64,000 bases of DNA from CAZSSH01 sp964609825 (GTDB lineage Bacteria > Verrucomicrobiota > Lentisphaeria > Victivallales > Victivallaceae), in NCBI GenBank assembly GCA_964609825.1, contig CAZSSH010000010.1:1-64000 (forward strand), given 5' to 3'. Below, one piece after another: positions 53,512-62,018 of the stretch. A model generated the notes under the pieces. It saw nothing but the letters and a program-made list of their open reading frames with translations, did not search any database and had not been told where the DNA came from. Positions within the stretch are counted from its first letter, which is position 1, and each line of letters opens with the position of its first letter. A program made the translations under genes and the position numbers.

Positions 53512-53586
53512 CTCCGAGGATCCTTATATTAACGGTAAATGGGATGTCGCCATTTACATTAGTTGCCGGCAGACAAATTTGCAAGA

Positions 53587-53622
53587 CAAAAAACGGACAA
53601 AACCGTTATCGTTTTGTCCGTT
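53587..53622 (-). terminator. rho-independent terminator after the large GH gene
   Basis: AACGGACAAAAC (53592-53603) and GTTTTGTCCGTT (53611-53622) form a 12-bp stem with a 7-base loop; on the minus strand a T-run follows. It separates the 53706-56969 gene from the GH78 gene. Confidence 0.88.
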
Positions 53623-53705
53623 ATTGTCATTGTGTCTCATTGCCGAAAATCGGTGCTGCAAGTAATAAACCTGAAAAAGTAAGCACTGCCCTTATTGCTG
53701 CCGCG

Positions 53706-56700
53706 CTACGGTTTTGAGCCGGAAATCGCGATGATAAGGACAATCCCTTTGTCGGTGCCGGTCAATTGCAAACTTTTGACGGTTTTTCCGGGCTCCGGGT
53801 TTGGCCAGACGGCCTGATACAAATAGCGTATGTCCGGCGTAGCGATTTTGGCGGCGGCCCAAGGAACCTCATTCATTGCATACCAGTCGTCGGTCTCGAC
53901 GCCGCGGCGAAGCGGGATTTCCGCCGTCGTGCCGTCGTCGTAAGTTACCAGGCATCGGCCCAAAAGCTCGTTGGGGGCGGCGCTGACGTACAACGCGGTA
54001 CTCAATATCCTAAGCTCCTTGCATTTGGCGTTGACCGCGATGATATTGGAGTTGAGCGGCATCCCGAGCTCGGGCGCGCGGCCGACGGCAAGGAGTTGCG
54101 GCACTTGGTCGCGCAATTGGTACAATGCACCCTTTAACTCCTGCAATTTGACCGGCATGGCGGCAAAGCTGCTGCCGTTTAAGCCGCGGGTCGAGCCGGT
54201 GGCAAAATTGCTGAAGTCGGCATTTAAGTTGGCCGCCGGACCCAAGTCGATGAGGACGGTATTTTTGACCTTGTCGGGATCAGGCACGCGCATCACCGAG
54301 AGGTTGCGGACCAATACTGTGCCGCGGCGGACGACGCCGACCAGGACCAGCAATTGAGTGTCGGCTTTTTCGACCCGTAGGCCGCGTTTGTGTGTGATCC
54401 ACTCGTCGGTCGGCACTTTGTCGTAACCGGCCCAAAAGGTATTTTTTGGATTTTCAGTCTCCGTCAAAGATAGGTACGCCATCGGATCCGCGGCCGGGTC
54501 GCCGGCGACGCGTTTGAATTCGCCGGTGATTTCATAATACCCGGGGGTGTCGCAAATAATTTTTTGGAGGATGCGGACGTTTTCTTTTTCTTTTTTGCCG
54601 CTATTGATGAGCTTGGCCGCGCGGGGTTCGGTCGTCTCAATGGTGATGTCGCCGAGCTCTTTTTCGCAGTGCCAGTTGGCGGGCATCAACCCTTTGGCCT
54701 GATCCATCCCGATGTCGCCGTTGAGGATTTTGAAGTCACTGTTGATCAGATATTCCCGGGTTTCGTCGCGCTCGACGGTAAAACTCGCAGGATCAAACGG
54801 TCCCTCGATAAAGGTCAAGGTTTTGATTGCAAATACTATTTTTTCGCCCTTTTTGACGGCAAATATTTGTGTTTGCCCCATCAGGTCGGTGACGATCAGT
54901 TCGCCGTCACTTCCAGCGGTGACCGCCAGACGCAACGGCGCGTTGCCGGCATAAAGGGAGTAAATCATCGCACATTGGCTCGCTTGACCGCGGTCAAACA
55001 ATAATCCAAAGAGTTGATTGTTGAGGCGATCAAAGGTGATTTTGCCCGACAGTGTTTTGCCCTCCAATTTTGCGGCGGCCTGAGCGATGGCAAAATAGGG
55101 CTTTTGCGGGCTCCAGCCGTGGGCGGAAAAGGTGTCGAGCGTAAAATAAGTCATCATCAGCGGTGTGTCAAAAAAGAAATTGCGTTTGACTCCGAGATTG
55201 TAAGTTTGGAAAACATCTTCGGCCACCTCCTCGGGGGTGGCGGCCAGATGCTCGGTCTGCCAGACCTCTTTGCCGGGGAAATACTTGGCGTACTCCTCAA
55301 GGTGCGACCACGGGCGGTAGCGGTGCATCCCTAAAATATCAAAATATTTGCCGCCGCCGTTTTGGGCGAGGTATTTGATCAGATGCAAATGCGGCACAAA
55401 GCCGCCGGAGATGACCACGGCCTGCGGGTCGGCGGCTTTGACCGTTTCGTAGCCGACTTTGAGGAGCTCCAAATATTTGGCGCCGGGAGCGGCAAACTCG
55501 CGGTCTTTGCTCAAATCGCCGGGTTCGCCAAAAATCCAGTCGGGCTCATTGATGATTTCCCAGTAGTGAATCACGTCTTTGTAGCGCGATACGGTTTGAT
55601 AGACATAATTGCGGTAGGCCTCCAGATCCAGCGGCACGCTGTTGTTTTGACCGGAGGCGAGTTTGCCGGCCGCCCAGCGCGCGGGGTGGCCGAGAATGGC
55701 CACCATCTGTAAGTTGTTTTGCCGGGCCTCCTTGGCGATATAATCGGCCTGCGACCAGTCCCATTGACCGGCTTGCGGCTCCACGCATTTCCATGTAAAC
55801 GCGGTCATTTCCCGTTCCCAAAAAATTCCGGCGCGGGTAAAAAAATCGCGGTTGCGCATCTGCGACAAATGCCCGGCAAACCGCGAATCGGCCGCCGCTT
55901 TGGCGGGCTCCGGCAATATGACAAACGACCACTCGCCGTTAAACATTTCCGCGCCGTTGCGTTTGCCGGTGACTTTGGCGGTGTACCAGCCCGGCTCCAG
56001 AGACTTTAACGGCAAATATTGGTAATCACGCGCTTGGGCGCTCAGCACGAATTTCCTCTCATCGACACCCCGGGCCTTGCCGTAAGCGTCAACAATTGCG
56101 GCTGAGAGCTCAAACGTCGCCGGTTCCTTGCCGAAATTCAACAGATAAAAACCGAATTGAGCAGTACTGTTTGCTGCGAAAATCCGGTTGTCGGTAAAAA
56201 TGCCGCTGTCAGGCACGATTTCGGGTGCGCCTTGATCGAGCAAACCCGCCGTTGGCTTGGCGTAGCCGGCGGCATCTTTGTCGCAGCTGAAATAGGCAAG
56301 CGTGTGCTCATCCGGTACCGGCGGTTTGCCCGCGGCATAAAGTTTGATGTATTCGGGAGTGCGGACGTGATCTGAAAGCTCAATGTCGTCAAGCATGCTT
56401 TCGCCGACGATGCCGTGGCGGGAAGTCGCGCCGCCGCCAAAGGCGAGGTAGTCGGGGGGATATGGAAGAACGGCCGGAGTCTCGCGGTAATCCATCCTTT
56501 GGCCGTCCACGTACAACGCCTCGCCGGCGGGGCTCCACGTGTAGGCCACGGCGTGCCACTCGCCTTTTTTCCAATCGATGTCTGTTTCCATCCGTTTGAG
56601 TTGGTCATTGCGAAAACCGACGATGAGCTTGGCCGAGGTCGCTTGATTGCCGAGATTGGCGGGAGTGATCACCGATGCGTGAAAAGTCGAGAATCCGGTA

Positions 56701-56969
56701 TCGCGGCGCGAGGACGGCGTTGAAACTTGCGTCCCCCAGCTCTCCAGCGCAACGGCGTCTTTTTGCAATGCAATCCAAAATTGCAACGTCCCTTGTCGGG
56801 GGTTGAGCAACCCCGGCGTTTTTAAAAAGAGTCGTGACGAGGCATTGCCAAAGGCGAGGGCGTCACCGTGTTTGCCCGGAACGAAACTGGGGTTGTCATT
56901 GACCCACTCGGTTGCCGTTAGTGTCAGCATGGCAAAAAGCAGCCACGCCCCAAAGATCGCTTGTTTCAT
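53706..56969 (-). CDS. large secreted LamG plus clan GH-A glycoside hydrolase
   Basis: A 1087-residue protein with signal peptide (1-20), a LamG/concanavalin-like domain (about 25-215: GTLQFWIAL, GEWHAVAYTWSPAGEALYVDG), a linker sandwich, and a GH-A barrel (about 350-650) of GH39/GH5-like type. EIINEPDW holds acid/base Glu475, and VWQTEHLA nucleophile Glu573. Two further sandwich domains follow; the last (RCLVTYDDGTTAEIPLRRG to the end) resembles a middle domain of the 10266-13562 hydrolase. GGAG stands before the ATG. It is preceded by a pseudopilin gene, 196 bases away. Confidence 0.8.
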   Translation of the reverse strand: MKQAIFGAWLLFAMLTLTATEWVNDNPSFVPGKHGDALAFGNASSRLFLKTPGLLNPRQGTLQFWIALQKDAVALESWGTQVSTPSSRRDTGFSTFHASVITPANLGNQATSAKLIVGFRNDQLKRMETDIDWKKGEWHAVAYTWSPAGEALYVDGQRMDYRETPAVLPYPPDYLAFGGGATSRHGIVGESMLDDIELSDHVRTPEYIKLYAAGKPPVPDEHTLAYFSCDKDAAGYAKPTAGLLDQGAPEIVPDSGIFTDNRIFAANSTAQFGFYLLNFGKEPATFELSAAIVDAYGKARGVDERKFVLSAQARDYQYLPLKSLEPGWYTAKVTGKRNGAEMFNGEWSFVILPEPAKAAADSRFAGHLSQMRNRDFFTRAGIFWEREMTAFTWKCVEPQAGQWDWSQADYIAKEARQNNLQMVAILGHPARWAAGKLASGQNNSVPLDLEAYRNYVYQTVSRYKDVIHYWEIINEPDWIFGEPGDLSKDREFAAPGAKYLELLKVGYETVKAADPQAVVISGGFVPHLHLIKYLAQNGGGKYFDILGMHRYRPWSHLEEYAKYFPGKEVWQTEHLAATPEEVAEDVFQTYNLGVKRNFFFDTPLMMTYFTLDTFSAHGWSPQKPYFAIAQAAAKLEGKTLSGKITFDRLNNQLFGLLFDRGQASQCAMIYSLYAGNAPLRLAVTAGSDGELIVTDLMGQTQIFAVKKGEKIVFAIKTLTFIEGPFDPASFTVERDETREYLINSDFKILNGDIGMDQAKGLMPANWHCEKELGDITIETTEPRAAKLINSGKKEKENVRILQKIICDTPGYYEITGEFKRVAGDPAADPMAYLSLTETENPKNTFWAGYDKVPTDEWITHKRGLRVEKADTQLLVLVGVVRRGTVLVRNLSVMRVPDPDKVKNTVLIDLGPAANLNADFSNFATGSTRGLNGSSFAAMPVKLQELKGALYQLRDQVPQLLAVGRAPELGMPLNSNIIAVNAKCKELRILSTALYVSAAPNELLGRCLVTYDDGTTAEIPLRRGVETDDWYAMNEVPWAAAKIATPDIRYLYQAVWPNPEPGKTVKSLQLTGTDKGIVLIIAISGSKP

Positions 56970-57165
56970 TTACAGTCTCCGTGTTTGAGAAAATCGCCCG
57001 CCGTGGTATTTTGCGGGATGGTCCGGTTGATAGCAATATAAAAGTCCTTTCGGTTGCCGGAAATTACAATAGGCTGACAAGCTATTTCTGCTATTTTTGA
57101 TGGTTATGATTGCCGGATATCCCAATATATATTTTCCGGTTTTTCGTTTGGGTAAACAAGATTTT

Positions 57166-57984
57166 TTAAGTGTTGGGCATAATGACGCCATCATGGCGAA
57201 CCCATTTGCTGTCATCATTGTAGACGCCGCTGAGTGCCGGGCCGTAGAGTGGGCTGCCTTTTTGATTGTAAAGGTTTTTGATTGCTTCCTCGCCGCGTCC
57301 GATTCCTTTGGCTCCAATCACGTGACCGTCGGCAAATGTGGCGTTGCATTCACTCTGTCCGTTGTGGGCGGCCCACAGCATCGGTTCGCCCCCGGGGGCC
57401 TGATAAAAGTTACGTACCCGGAATTTGCCGGTGTCCATGTTGCGATTTTCCGTGATGCTATCCACAAACACCACTGTTTGTGAGCTTTTTCTGAGCTGAC
57501 TGAGTTTGATCGGGTTGGTAAAGCTTGATGTCGAGGATGAATAACTTGAGGCGTAGCGAAAATTGATCCCGTAATCGCACACCGACCACTCAAAGGTGGT
57601 CATATTAGTTGACCCGGTCATTGTGGTGCCGGATGTAGGATTGCTGTAAAAGTCAGCGTAAAAAGTGCTTCCGGCATTGGTGATCCGCGAGCGGCTCGGG
57701 CATATCAGTTGTTTTTTTGTAATATACTTATTGCCGGCTAAGATGGAGTTCCAATAAGGTCCGTTGACATTATAACTTGACGGTACCACGATATCCTGAT
57801 GCTCGGCGCCATACATGGCATAAGCCAGACCCAATTGTTTTTGCTGATTTTTGCAACTGGAGCTTTTGGCTACTTCGCGTGCTTTGTTGAGCGCCGGCAA
57901 GAGCATGCTGGCCAAAATGGCGATGATGGCAATTACTACCAATAACTCGATCAACGTAAAAAATCTTTGCTGCTTGGTTTTCAT
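57166..57984 (-). CDS. pseudopilin-like protein with prepilin N-terminus (copy 3)
   Basis: The 272-residue protein starts MKTKQQRF then FTLIELLVVIAIIA and LPALNKAREVAKSSSC, again without glycine at -1 (Phe there). Near the C terminus AAHNGQSECNATFADGHV matches the H...DG signature with a longer spacing. CGGAGG precedes the ATG by six bases. It lies 48 bases after a LacI-family gene and before a large secreted hydrolase, the same order as in the two other modules. The head domains of the three copies differ clearly, which suggests different ligands. Confidence 0.86.
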   Translation of the reverse strand: MKTKQQRFFTLIELLVVIAIIAILASMLLPALNKAREVAKSSSCKNQQKQLGLAYAMYGAEHQDIVVPSSYNVNGPYWNSILAGNKYITKKQLICPSRSRITNAGSTFYADFYSNPTSGTTMTGSTNMTTFEWSVCDYGINFRYASSYSSSTSSFTNPIKLSQLRKSSQTVVFVDSITENRNMDTGKFRVRNFYQAPGGEPMLWAAHNGQSECNATFADGHVIGAKGIGRGEEAIKNLYNQKGSPLYGPALSGVYNDDSKWVRHDGVIMPNT

Positions 57985-58032
57985 TTTTTCCTCCGGATTT
58001 TGGTTGTTGGTACTATTTTATATGACTCAAAG

Positions 58033-59055
58033 TCAATGACAATATCGACCGTAATCCGGGTCGCGGCAGAGCGCGTCGTACCAGGCGGCAACGGCGGATC
58101 TGGGGTAAAATTTGCTGTCGATCATGATTTTCGTCGCCGGGGTTGCCGGTCCGCCGTTTTCGATGAAAGAAATCAACGTTTTTACAAGCACGCGGACGTT
58201 GGCTCCAAAGGGGCACTCGATCACCCCCCAAATTCCCTCGCAAAGCGCGGGGATCGGCAGTTGGATGACCGGGATCGACCGGATATCGGCCGAAATGTTG
58301 CCTTGAGCATGCCGGAGCAGCTCATGTGGGCAAATCATCGCCTGCGCGTTTGAGGCGTTGATGCGTTGAATCGTCGCGGCTGTATTGGTATCGGTGGGAT
58401 TCCAGTGCATGGTGTCGATGGCGAGACCGGGAAACTCGCCCAGATCTTTTACCAGATGTGCATCCTGATCCATCCATCCGGTTATATATAAGACTTTACT
58501 CATCCCGGCCGCGCGGACGGCTTGCAGCGCGGCCCGGACGCCCGGTACGAGATCAAAGGCGACGCAGGGCAAGGCGAGCTGAGGATTGTACTCGGTTAAC
58601 ACGACCGGCATCGGCGCATCGGTGAGGCGGCGAAAAAACTCGGGATCACGATTGACCGACAAGGTATAAATCACCCCGTCAATCTGGTGGCCGATCATGT
58701 TGGTCAAGGCGTCATGCTCACGCTGCTGATCAAAGCGGGTCAATGCCAAAAACAGCCGGTAGCCGTATTTCTCAATTTCGGTCATCACCATTTCGCCGAA
58801 AATACCGCTGAACGAGTTGGATATCCCGCCCATCACCATCCCGACGGTTTTGGTTTTGCCGCTTTTTAAGGACTGGGCGAGGAGGTTGGGGCGGTAGTTG
58901 AGCTTTTTGACCGCCAGATCGATACGCGCTTTGGTTTCCTCCGAGAGCCAGGCTTTGGGGTTGCCGGCCAGATACATCGAGACCAACGGCCGGGAAACCC
59001 CGGCTTCCAGCGCCACGTCTTTGGCGGTAATGCGTTTATTGCAGCTCTTGTCCAC
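58033..59055 (-). CDS. LacI-family transcriptional regulator
   Basis: The 340-residue protein has the LacI helix-turn-helix ITAKDVALEAGVSRPLVSMYLAG with hinge YRPNLLAQSLKSGKTKTVGMV and a periplasmic-binding-type ligand domain (GVIYTLSVNRDPEF, VLYITGWMDQDAHL). GTG at 59055 is chosen since GGAG lies seven bases upstream and the promoter -10 (59091-59096) would place the transcript start at or past an ATG at 59082. It probably represses the pseudopilin-hydrolase genes that follow until an oligosaccharide binds. Confidence 0.88.
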   Translation of the reverse strand: MDKSCNKRITAKDVALEAGVSRPLVSMYLAGNPKAWLSEETKARIDLAVKKLNYRPNLLAQSLKSGKTKTVGMVMGGISNSFSGIFGEMVMTEIEKYGYRLFLALTRFDQQREHDALTNMIGHQIDGVIYTLSVNRDPEFFRRLTDAPMPVVLTEYNPQLALPCVAFDLVPGVRAALQAVRAAGMSKVLYITGWMDQDAHLVKDLGEFPGLAIDTMHWNPTDTNTAATIQRINASNAQAMICPHELLRHAQGNISADIRSIPVIQLPIPALCEGIWGVIECPFGANVRVLVKTLISFIENGGPATPATKIMIDSKFYPRSAVAAWYDALCRDPDYGRYCH

Positions 59056-59090
59056 TGATTTACTCCATATTACTCGTGTCATATGGTTAT

Positions 59091-59118
59091 ATTATACTAT
59101 ATTAATTTTAAAAAGCAA
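59091..59118 (-). promoter_or_regulatory. promoter of the lacI-type gene
   Basis: Minus-strand TTGCTT (59113-59118) and a perfect TATAAT (59091-59096), spacer 16 bases. Confidence 0.6.
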
Positions 59119-59290
59119 GCGACTTTTTTGAAATTAAATCACTTTTTTAGCCGTTGCCCAGTAATATCATCATCGCATACGAGCTTGCTATGGCAGTTGA
59201 GGCAACGGCCGAATTGCCGAAACAGCTGCCTGTAGATAAGTCCGGAAGTCGAAAAAAACAGCAAAGTCGGTCCGAATTTTATTCTCTATA

Positions 59291-59301
59291 GTTACTGTAA
59301 C
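59291..59301 (+). promoter_or_regulatory. extra copy of GTTACTGTAAC element, without clear promoter
   Basis: The 11-base element matches the one in the SDR promoter 63 bases downstream, and the flanking TATA before it also matches. No good -35 or -10 is seen around it. It may be a second regulator site or a decayed promoter. The rest of the 59119-59443 intergenic stretch shows no gene. Confidence 0.5.
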
Positions 59302-59343
59302 ATTAAAAAATCGATTTTTTTTATCGTTTGGATAAAAAACCAC

Positions 59344-59373
59344 TTGACTTATAGTTACTGTAACGTTTATGTT
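59344..59373 (+). promoter_or_regulatory. MerR-type promoter of the SDR gene
   Basis: TTGACT (59344-59349) and TATGTT (59368-59373) are separated by 18 bases, and the spacer holds the dyad GTTAC-T-GTAAC (59354-59364). Overlong spacers with a central dyad are typical of MerR-family control, including the AdhR branch that governs aldehyde-stress reductases. Confidence 0.6.
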
Positions 59374-59442
59374 GATTGATAGAAGTCAGAAACAGGACTA
59401 GTTTGAGGCATCGGAAATAAAAAATATAACAATGGTGAACCT

Positions 59443-60276
59443 ATGAAACAGAGGGTCATGATCTTGACGGGAGCCGGACAAATCGGCATGGCGATTGCCC
59501 GTCGCGTCGGGTCCGGCATGAAAATTGTAATCGGAGACAAACATCCGGACAATGCCGCCGCAGCCGCCAAAATTATGAACGAAGCCGGATTCGACGCCAT
59601 TGCGGTGGTAACGGATCTCTCAAGCCGGGAGTCAATTGTTGCTTTGATCACGAAAGCCCGCGGGTTTGGGGAAATTACCAGACTCGTGAACGCCGCCGGA
59701 GTTTCGCCTAGTCAGGCCCCGGTGGAAACCATACTCAAGGTCGATCTTTACGGGACGGCGGTTTTATTGGAGGAGGTCGGCAAAGTCATCGCTTACGGTG
59801 GAGCCGGAGTCACCATTTCCAGTCAGTCCGGCCATCGGATGCCGGATTTGGGTGCGGAAAATAATGAATTGCTCGCCGTGACGCCGACGGAGGAATTGCT
59901 TGCGTTGGATCTGCTTCGCCCGGAGAATATCAACGACACGCTTCGAGCTTACCAGTTGGCCAAGCGGTGCAACGTAAAACGGGTCATGGCGGAGGCGGTC
60001 AAGTGGGGGACTCGCGGAGCGCGGATTAATTCGATTTCTCCGGGTATCATCGTGACGCCGCTGGCCATCGCCGAGTTCAACGGTCCGCGCGGCGCTTTTT
60101 ATAAAAATATGTTTGCCAATTGTCCGGCCGGACGTCCCGGCACGGCGGATGAGGTGGCGAATGTGGCGGAATTACTGTTAGGGGAGCAGGGCGCATTCAT
60201 CACCGGTTCTGATTTCTTGATCGACGGCGGGGCGACCGCGTCCTATTTTTACGGACCGCTGAAGCCGGAAAAATAA
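59443..60276 (+). CDS. short-chain dehydrogenase/reductase
   Basis: The 277-residue protein has the Rossmann motif TGAGQIG (9-15), DLSSRES, NAAGVS (NAG motif), the catalytic segment AYQLAKR (Tyr-x3-Lys) and the C-terminal GxxxxxDGG-like TGSDFLIDGGA. The region between strand 5 and the Tyr is longer than in classical SDRs. The substrate is not visible. The MerR-like promoter and the flavodoxin neighbour point to redox or aldehyde stress. Confidence 0.9.
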   Translation: MKQRVMILTGAGQIGMAIARRVGSGMKIVIGDKHPDNAAAAAKIMNEAGFDAIAVVTDLSSRESIVALITKARGFGEITRLVNAAGVSPSQAPVETILKVDLYGTAVLLEEVGKVIAYGGAGVTISSQSGHRMPDLGAENNELLAVTPTEELLALDLLRPENINDTLRAYQLAKRCNVKRVMAEAVKWGTRGARINSISPGIIVTPLAIAEFNGPRGAFYKNMFANCPAGRPGTADEVANVAELLLGEQGAFITGSDFLIDGGATASYFYGPLKPEK

Positions 60277-60381
60277 CTTTTTTAGAGGACCTCGATGATT
60301 GGCGATAATTCAAGCTATGGCAATCGGCATCGGCCTTATTTACCGTAAACCCAAGACCTCTTAATGAAGGAGAAATGACAG

Positions 60382-60960
60382 ATGAAAAAAGCAATGGCAA
60401 TGGCGGGGGTGCTGCTCAGCGCAATCGGTTGCACAGCGGAAGCCCCGGCCAAAAAGATAGAAACACAGTCCGGTAAGATTCTGATCGCTTATTACTCGTG
60501 GAGCGAGAGCGGCAACACCCGTTACGCGGCGCAGCAGATCCAAAAATCAACCGGCGGAACGCTGTTTGAAATCAAACCCCAAAAAGCATACCCGACCGAT
60601 TACAACGCCTGTGTCGATCAGGCGAAAAAAGAATGTCGGGAAGGATTCAAGCCGGAGCTGGAAACAACGGTAGCGGATTTCAAGCAATACGATGTGATCT
60701 TTGTCGGCAGTCCGAATTGGTGGGGAACGATGGCGCCGCCGGTGGCAACGTTTTTGAGTTCATATGATTTGACCGGCAAAACCGTAATTCCGTTTTTTAG
60801 TCACGGCGGCGGCGGTATGCAAAATTGTGAACGGGATGCTCGTAAAATGGCGGAAAAAGCAAACGTGCTTTCGGCGAAGACATTCTCCGGCAGTTCCGTC
60901 CGTCGCGAGGATAAAGTGATTGCAGAGTGGGTCGGAACGCTGCTGGAGATCAAGCGGTAA
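60382..60960 (+). CDS. flavodoxin-like protein with lipoprotein signal
   Basis: The 192-residue protein has a lipobox LSAIGC (Cys17), unusual for a flavodoxin, and then a flavodoxin_4-type fold: ILIAYYSWSESGNTRYAA (FMN phosphate loop), VGSPNWWGTMAPPVATFL and FFSHGGGGMQNC. It should carry FMN and shuttle electrons or reduce quinones at the outer face of the membrane. It lies 105 bases after the SDR gene, in the same orientation. AAGGAG lies upstream, somewhat far from the ATG. Confidence 0.9.
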   Translation: MKKAMAMAGVLLSAIGCTAEAPAKKIETQSGKILIAYYSWSESGNTRYAAQQIQKSTGGTLFEIKPQKAYPTDYNACVDQAKKECREGFKPELETTVADFKQYDVIFVGSPNWWGTMAPPVATFLSSYDLTGKTVIPFFSHGGGGMQNCERDARKMAEKANVLSAKTFSGSSVRREDKVIAEWVGTLLEIKR

Positions 60961-61233
60961 CGATAGAAATGAATCGCCGCCGGAACAATTTTCGGGATGA
61001 AGGCAATCAGCGAAGTTCTTGGTAATGACGCTTCTTGTAAGTGCGAATTTCCATTTGTTATTTCGGCAACTTCCTTGACCGTGTATTAAGGAGTGCGGTT
61101 GGTCAACCCCTTAAACGATGTTTTGGGGGGGCATGAAAAAATTCCTGTTCGTTTGCCGTTATTTTTACTGCAATTTTAACATAAGATCAAAAAAGAAGAA
61201 TGCAAGTTTTTTCAAAAAAAACCGAAAAAGCAT
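60961..61233. other. intergenic stretch with possible MerR remnant
   Basis: No intact gene. On the minus strand, 61056-61085 reads YTVKEVAEIT, which equals the usual opening of MerR-family regulators, but a stop codon stands just before it and the following codons do not continue the helix-turn-helix. A dyad GGTTG-AC-CAACC lies nearby. It may be the trace of a lost regulator gene, or chance. Confidence 0.3.
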
Positions 61234-61263
61234 TTGACATAGAGTAACTGTAACGTTTATGTT
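61234..61263 (+). promoter_or_regulatory. MerR-type promoter of the lar operon
   Basis: TTGACA (61234-61239) and TATGTT (61258-61263), spacer 18 bases, with GTAACTGTAAC (61244-61254) in between. From ACTGTAACGTTTATGTTGA onward it is identical to the SDR promoter, so one regulator probably serves both. Confidence 0.65.
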
Positions 61264-61334
61264 GAACAAGGAATCATGAAACCCGGGGGATAAAATACGG
61301 CAAGGATGGATGCGTAATATTGGAGGCATTAGCT

Positions 61335-62018
61335 ATGGATACATTTAAAGACTTGGGCTTTGCCAAGCTGGATATGACACGCAAAGAGCGCACCGGCTTG
61401 GGTGAAACGGTCTACGCTCCCGGCAAGACCAAGGAACAGCTTGCCACGATCATGACGGCATTTTGCCAATCGGAGATCCCGGTGCTGGCGACAAAATGCT
61501 CCGCGGAGCAAGCCGCTTTTTTGCAGGGGGAAAAACTTCCTGTCCGATATGACGCGACCTCCGGGATTCTCTGCTCGACTTGGGGCAATGTGCCGGAGCT
61601 GAAGGGGCTGGTCGCGGTCTGCACCGGCGGGACCGCCGATATCCCCGTGGCGGAAGAGGCGGCGCGGACGGCGGAATTTTTCGGAGCCAAAGTCTCCCGG
61701 CATTACGATGTCGGCGTGGCCGGACTTCACCGTTTGCTGGCAAAGGTTGACGATATCCGCCGGGCCGACGCGGTGATTGCCGTCGCCGGGATGGAGGGGG
61801 CGCTGGGAAGTGTATTGGCAGGCTTGGTCGAAGCGCCGCTGATCGCGGTGCCGACTTCGGTCGGGTACGGGGCCAGTTTCGGCGGAGTGGCGCCGCTTTT
61901 GGCCATGCTCAACTCCTGCGCGGAGGGGATGGCGGTTGTGAATATTGACAATGGTTTCGGCGCCGGGGTGCTGGCTTGCCGCATGATTCGGATGATCAAC
62001 AGAAAGGCTAACTCATGA
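61335..62018 (+). CDS. larB: nickel-pincer cofactor synthesis carboxylase LarB
   Basis: First enzyme of the nickel-pincer nucleotide (NPN) pathway: carboxylates and hydrolyses nicotinic acid adenine dinucleotide to give pyridinium-3,5-dicarboxylate mononucleotide. The 227-residue protein shows the PurE-like core AVCTGGTADIPVAEEAARTA, VAGLHRL, VIAVAGMEGALGSVLAGL and PTSVGYGASFGGVAPLLAML. GGAGG at proper distance favours ATG 61335 over TTG 61320. It overlaps larC by four bases. Confidence 0.96.
   Translation: MDTFKDLGFAKLDMTRKERTGLGETVYAPGKTKEQLATIMTAFCQSEIPVLATKCSAEQAAFLQGEKLPVRYDATSGILCSTWGNVPELKGLVAVCTGGTADIPVAEEAARTAEFFGAKVSRHYDVGVAGLHRLLAKVDDIRRADAVIAVAGMEGALGSVLAGLVEAPLIAVPTSVGYGASFGGVAPLLAMLNSCAEGMAVVNIDNGFGAGVLACRMIRMINRKANS

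Noticed and set aside
60308..60364. 18-codon tail reading IQAMAIGIGLIYRKPKTS and stop
   Set aside because: It resembles the end of a membrane protein, but it is too short and lacks any upstream part, so it is not called as a pseudogene.
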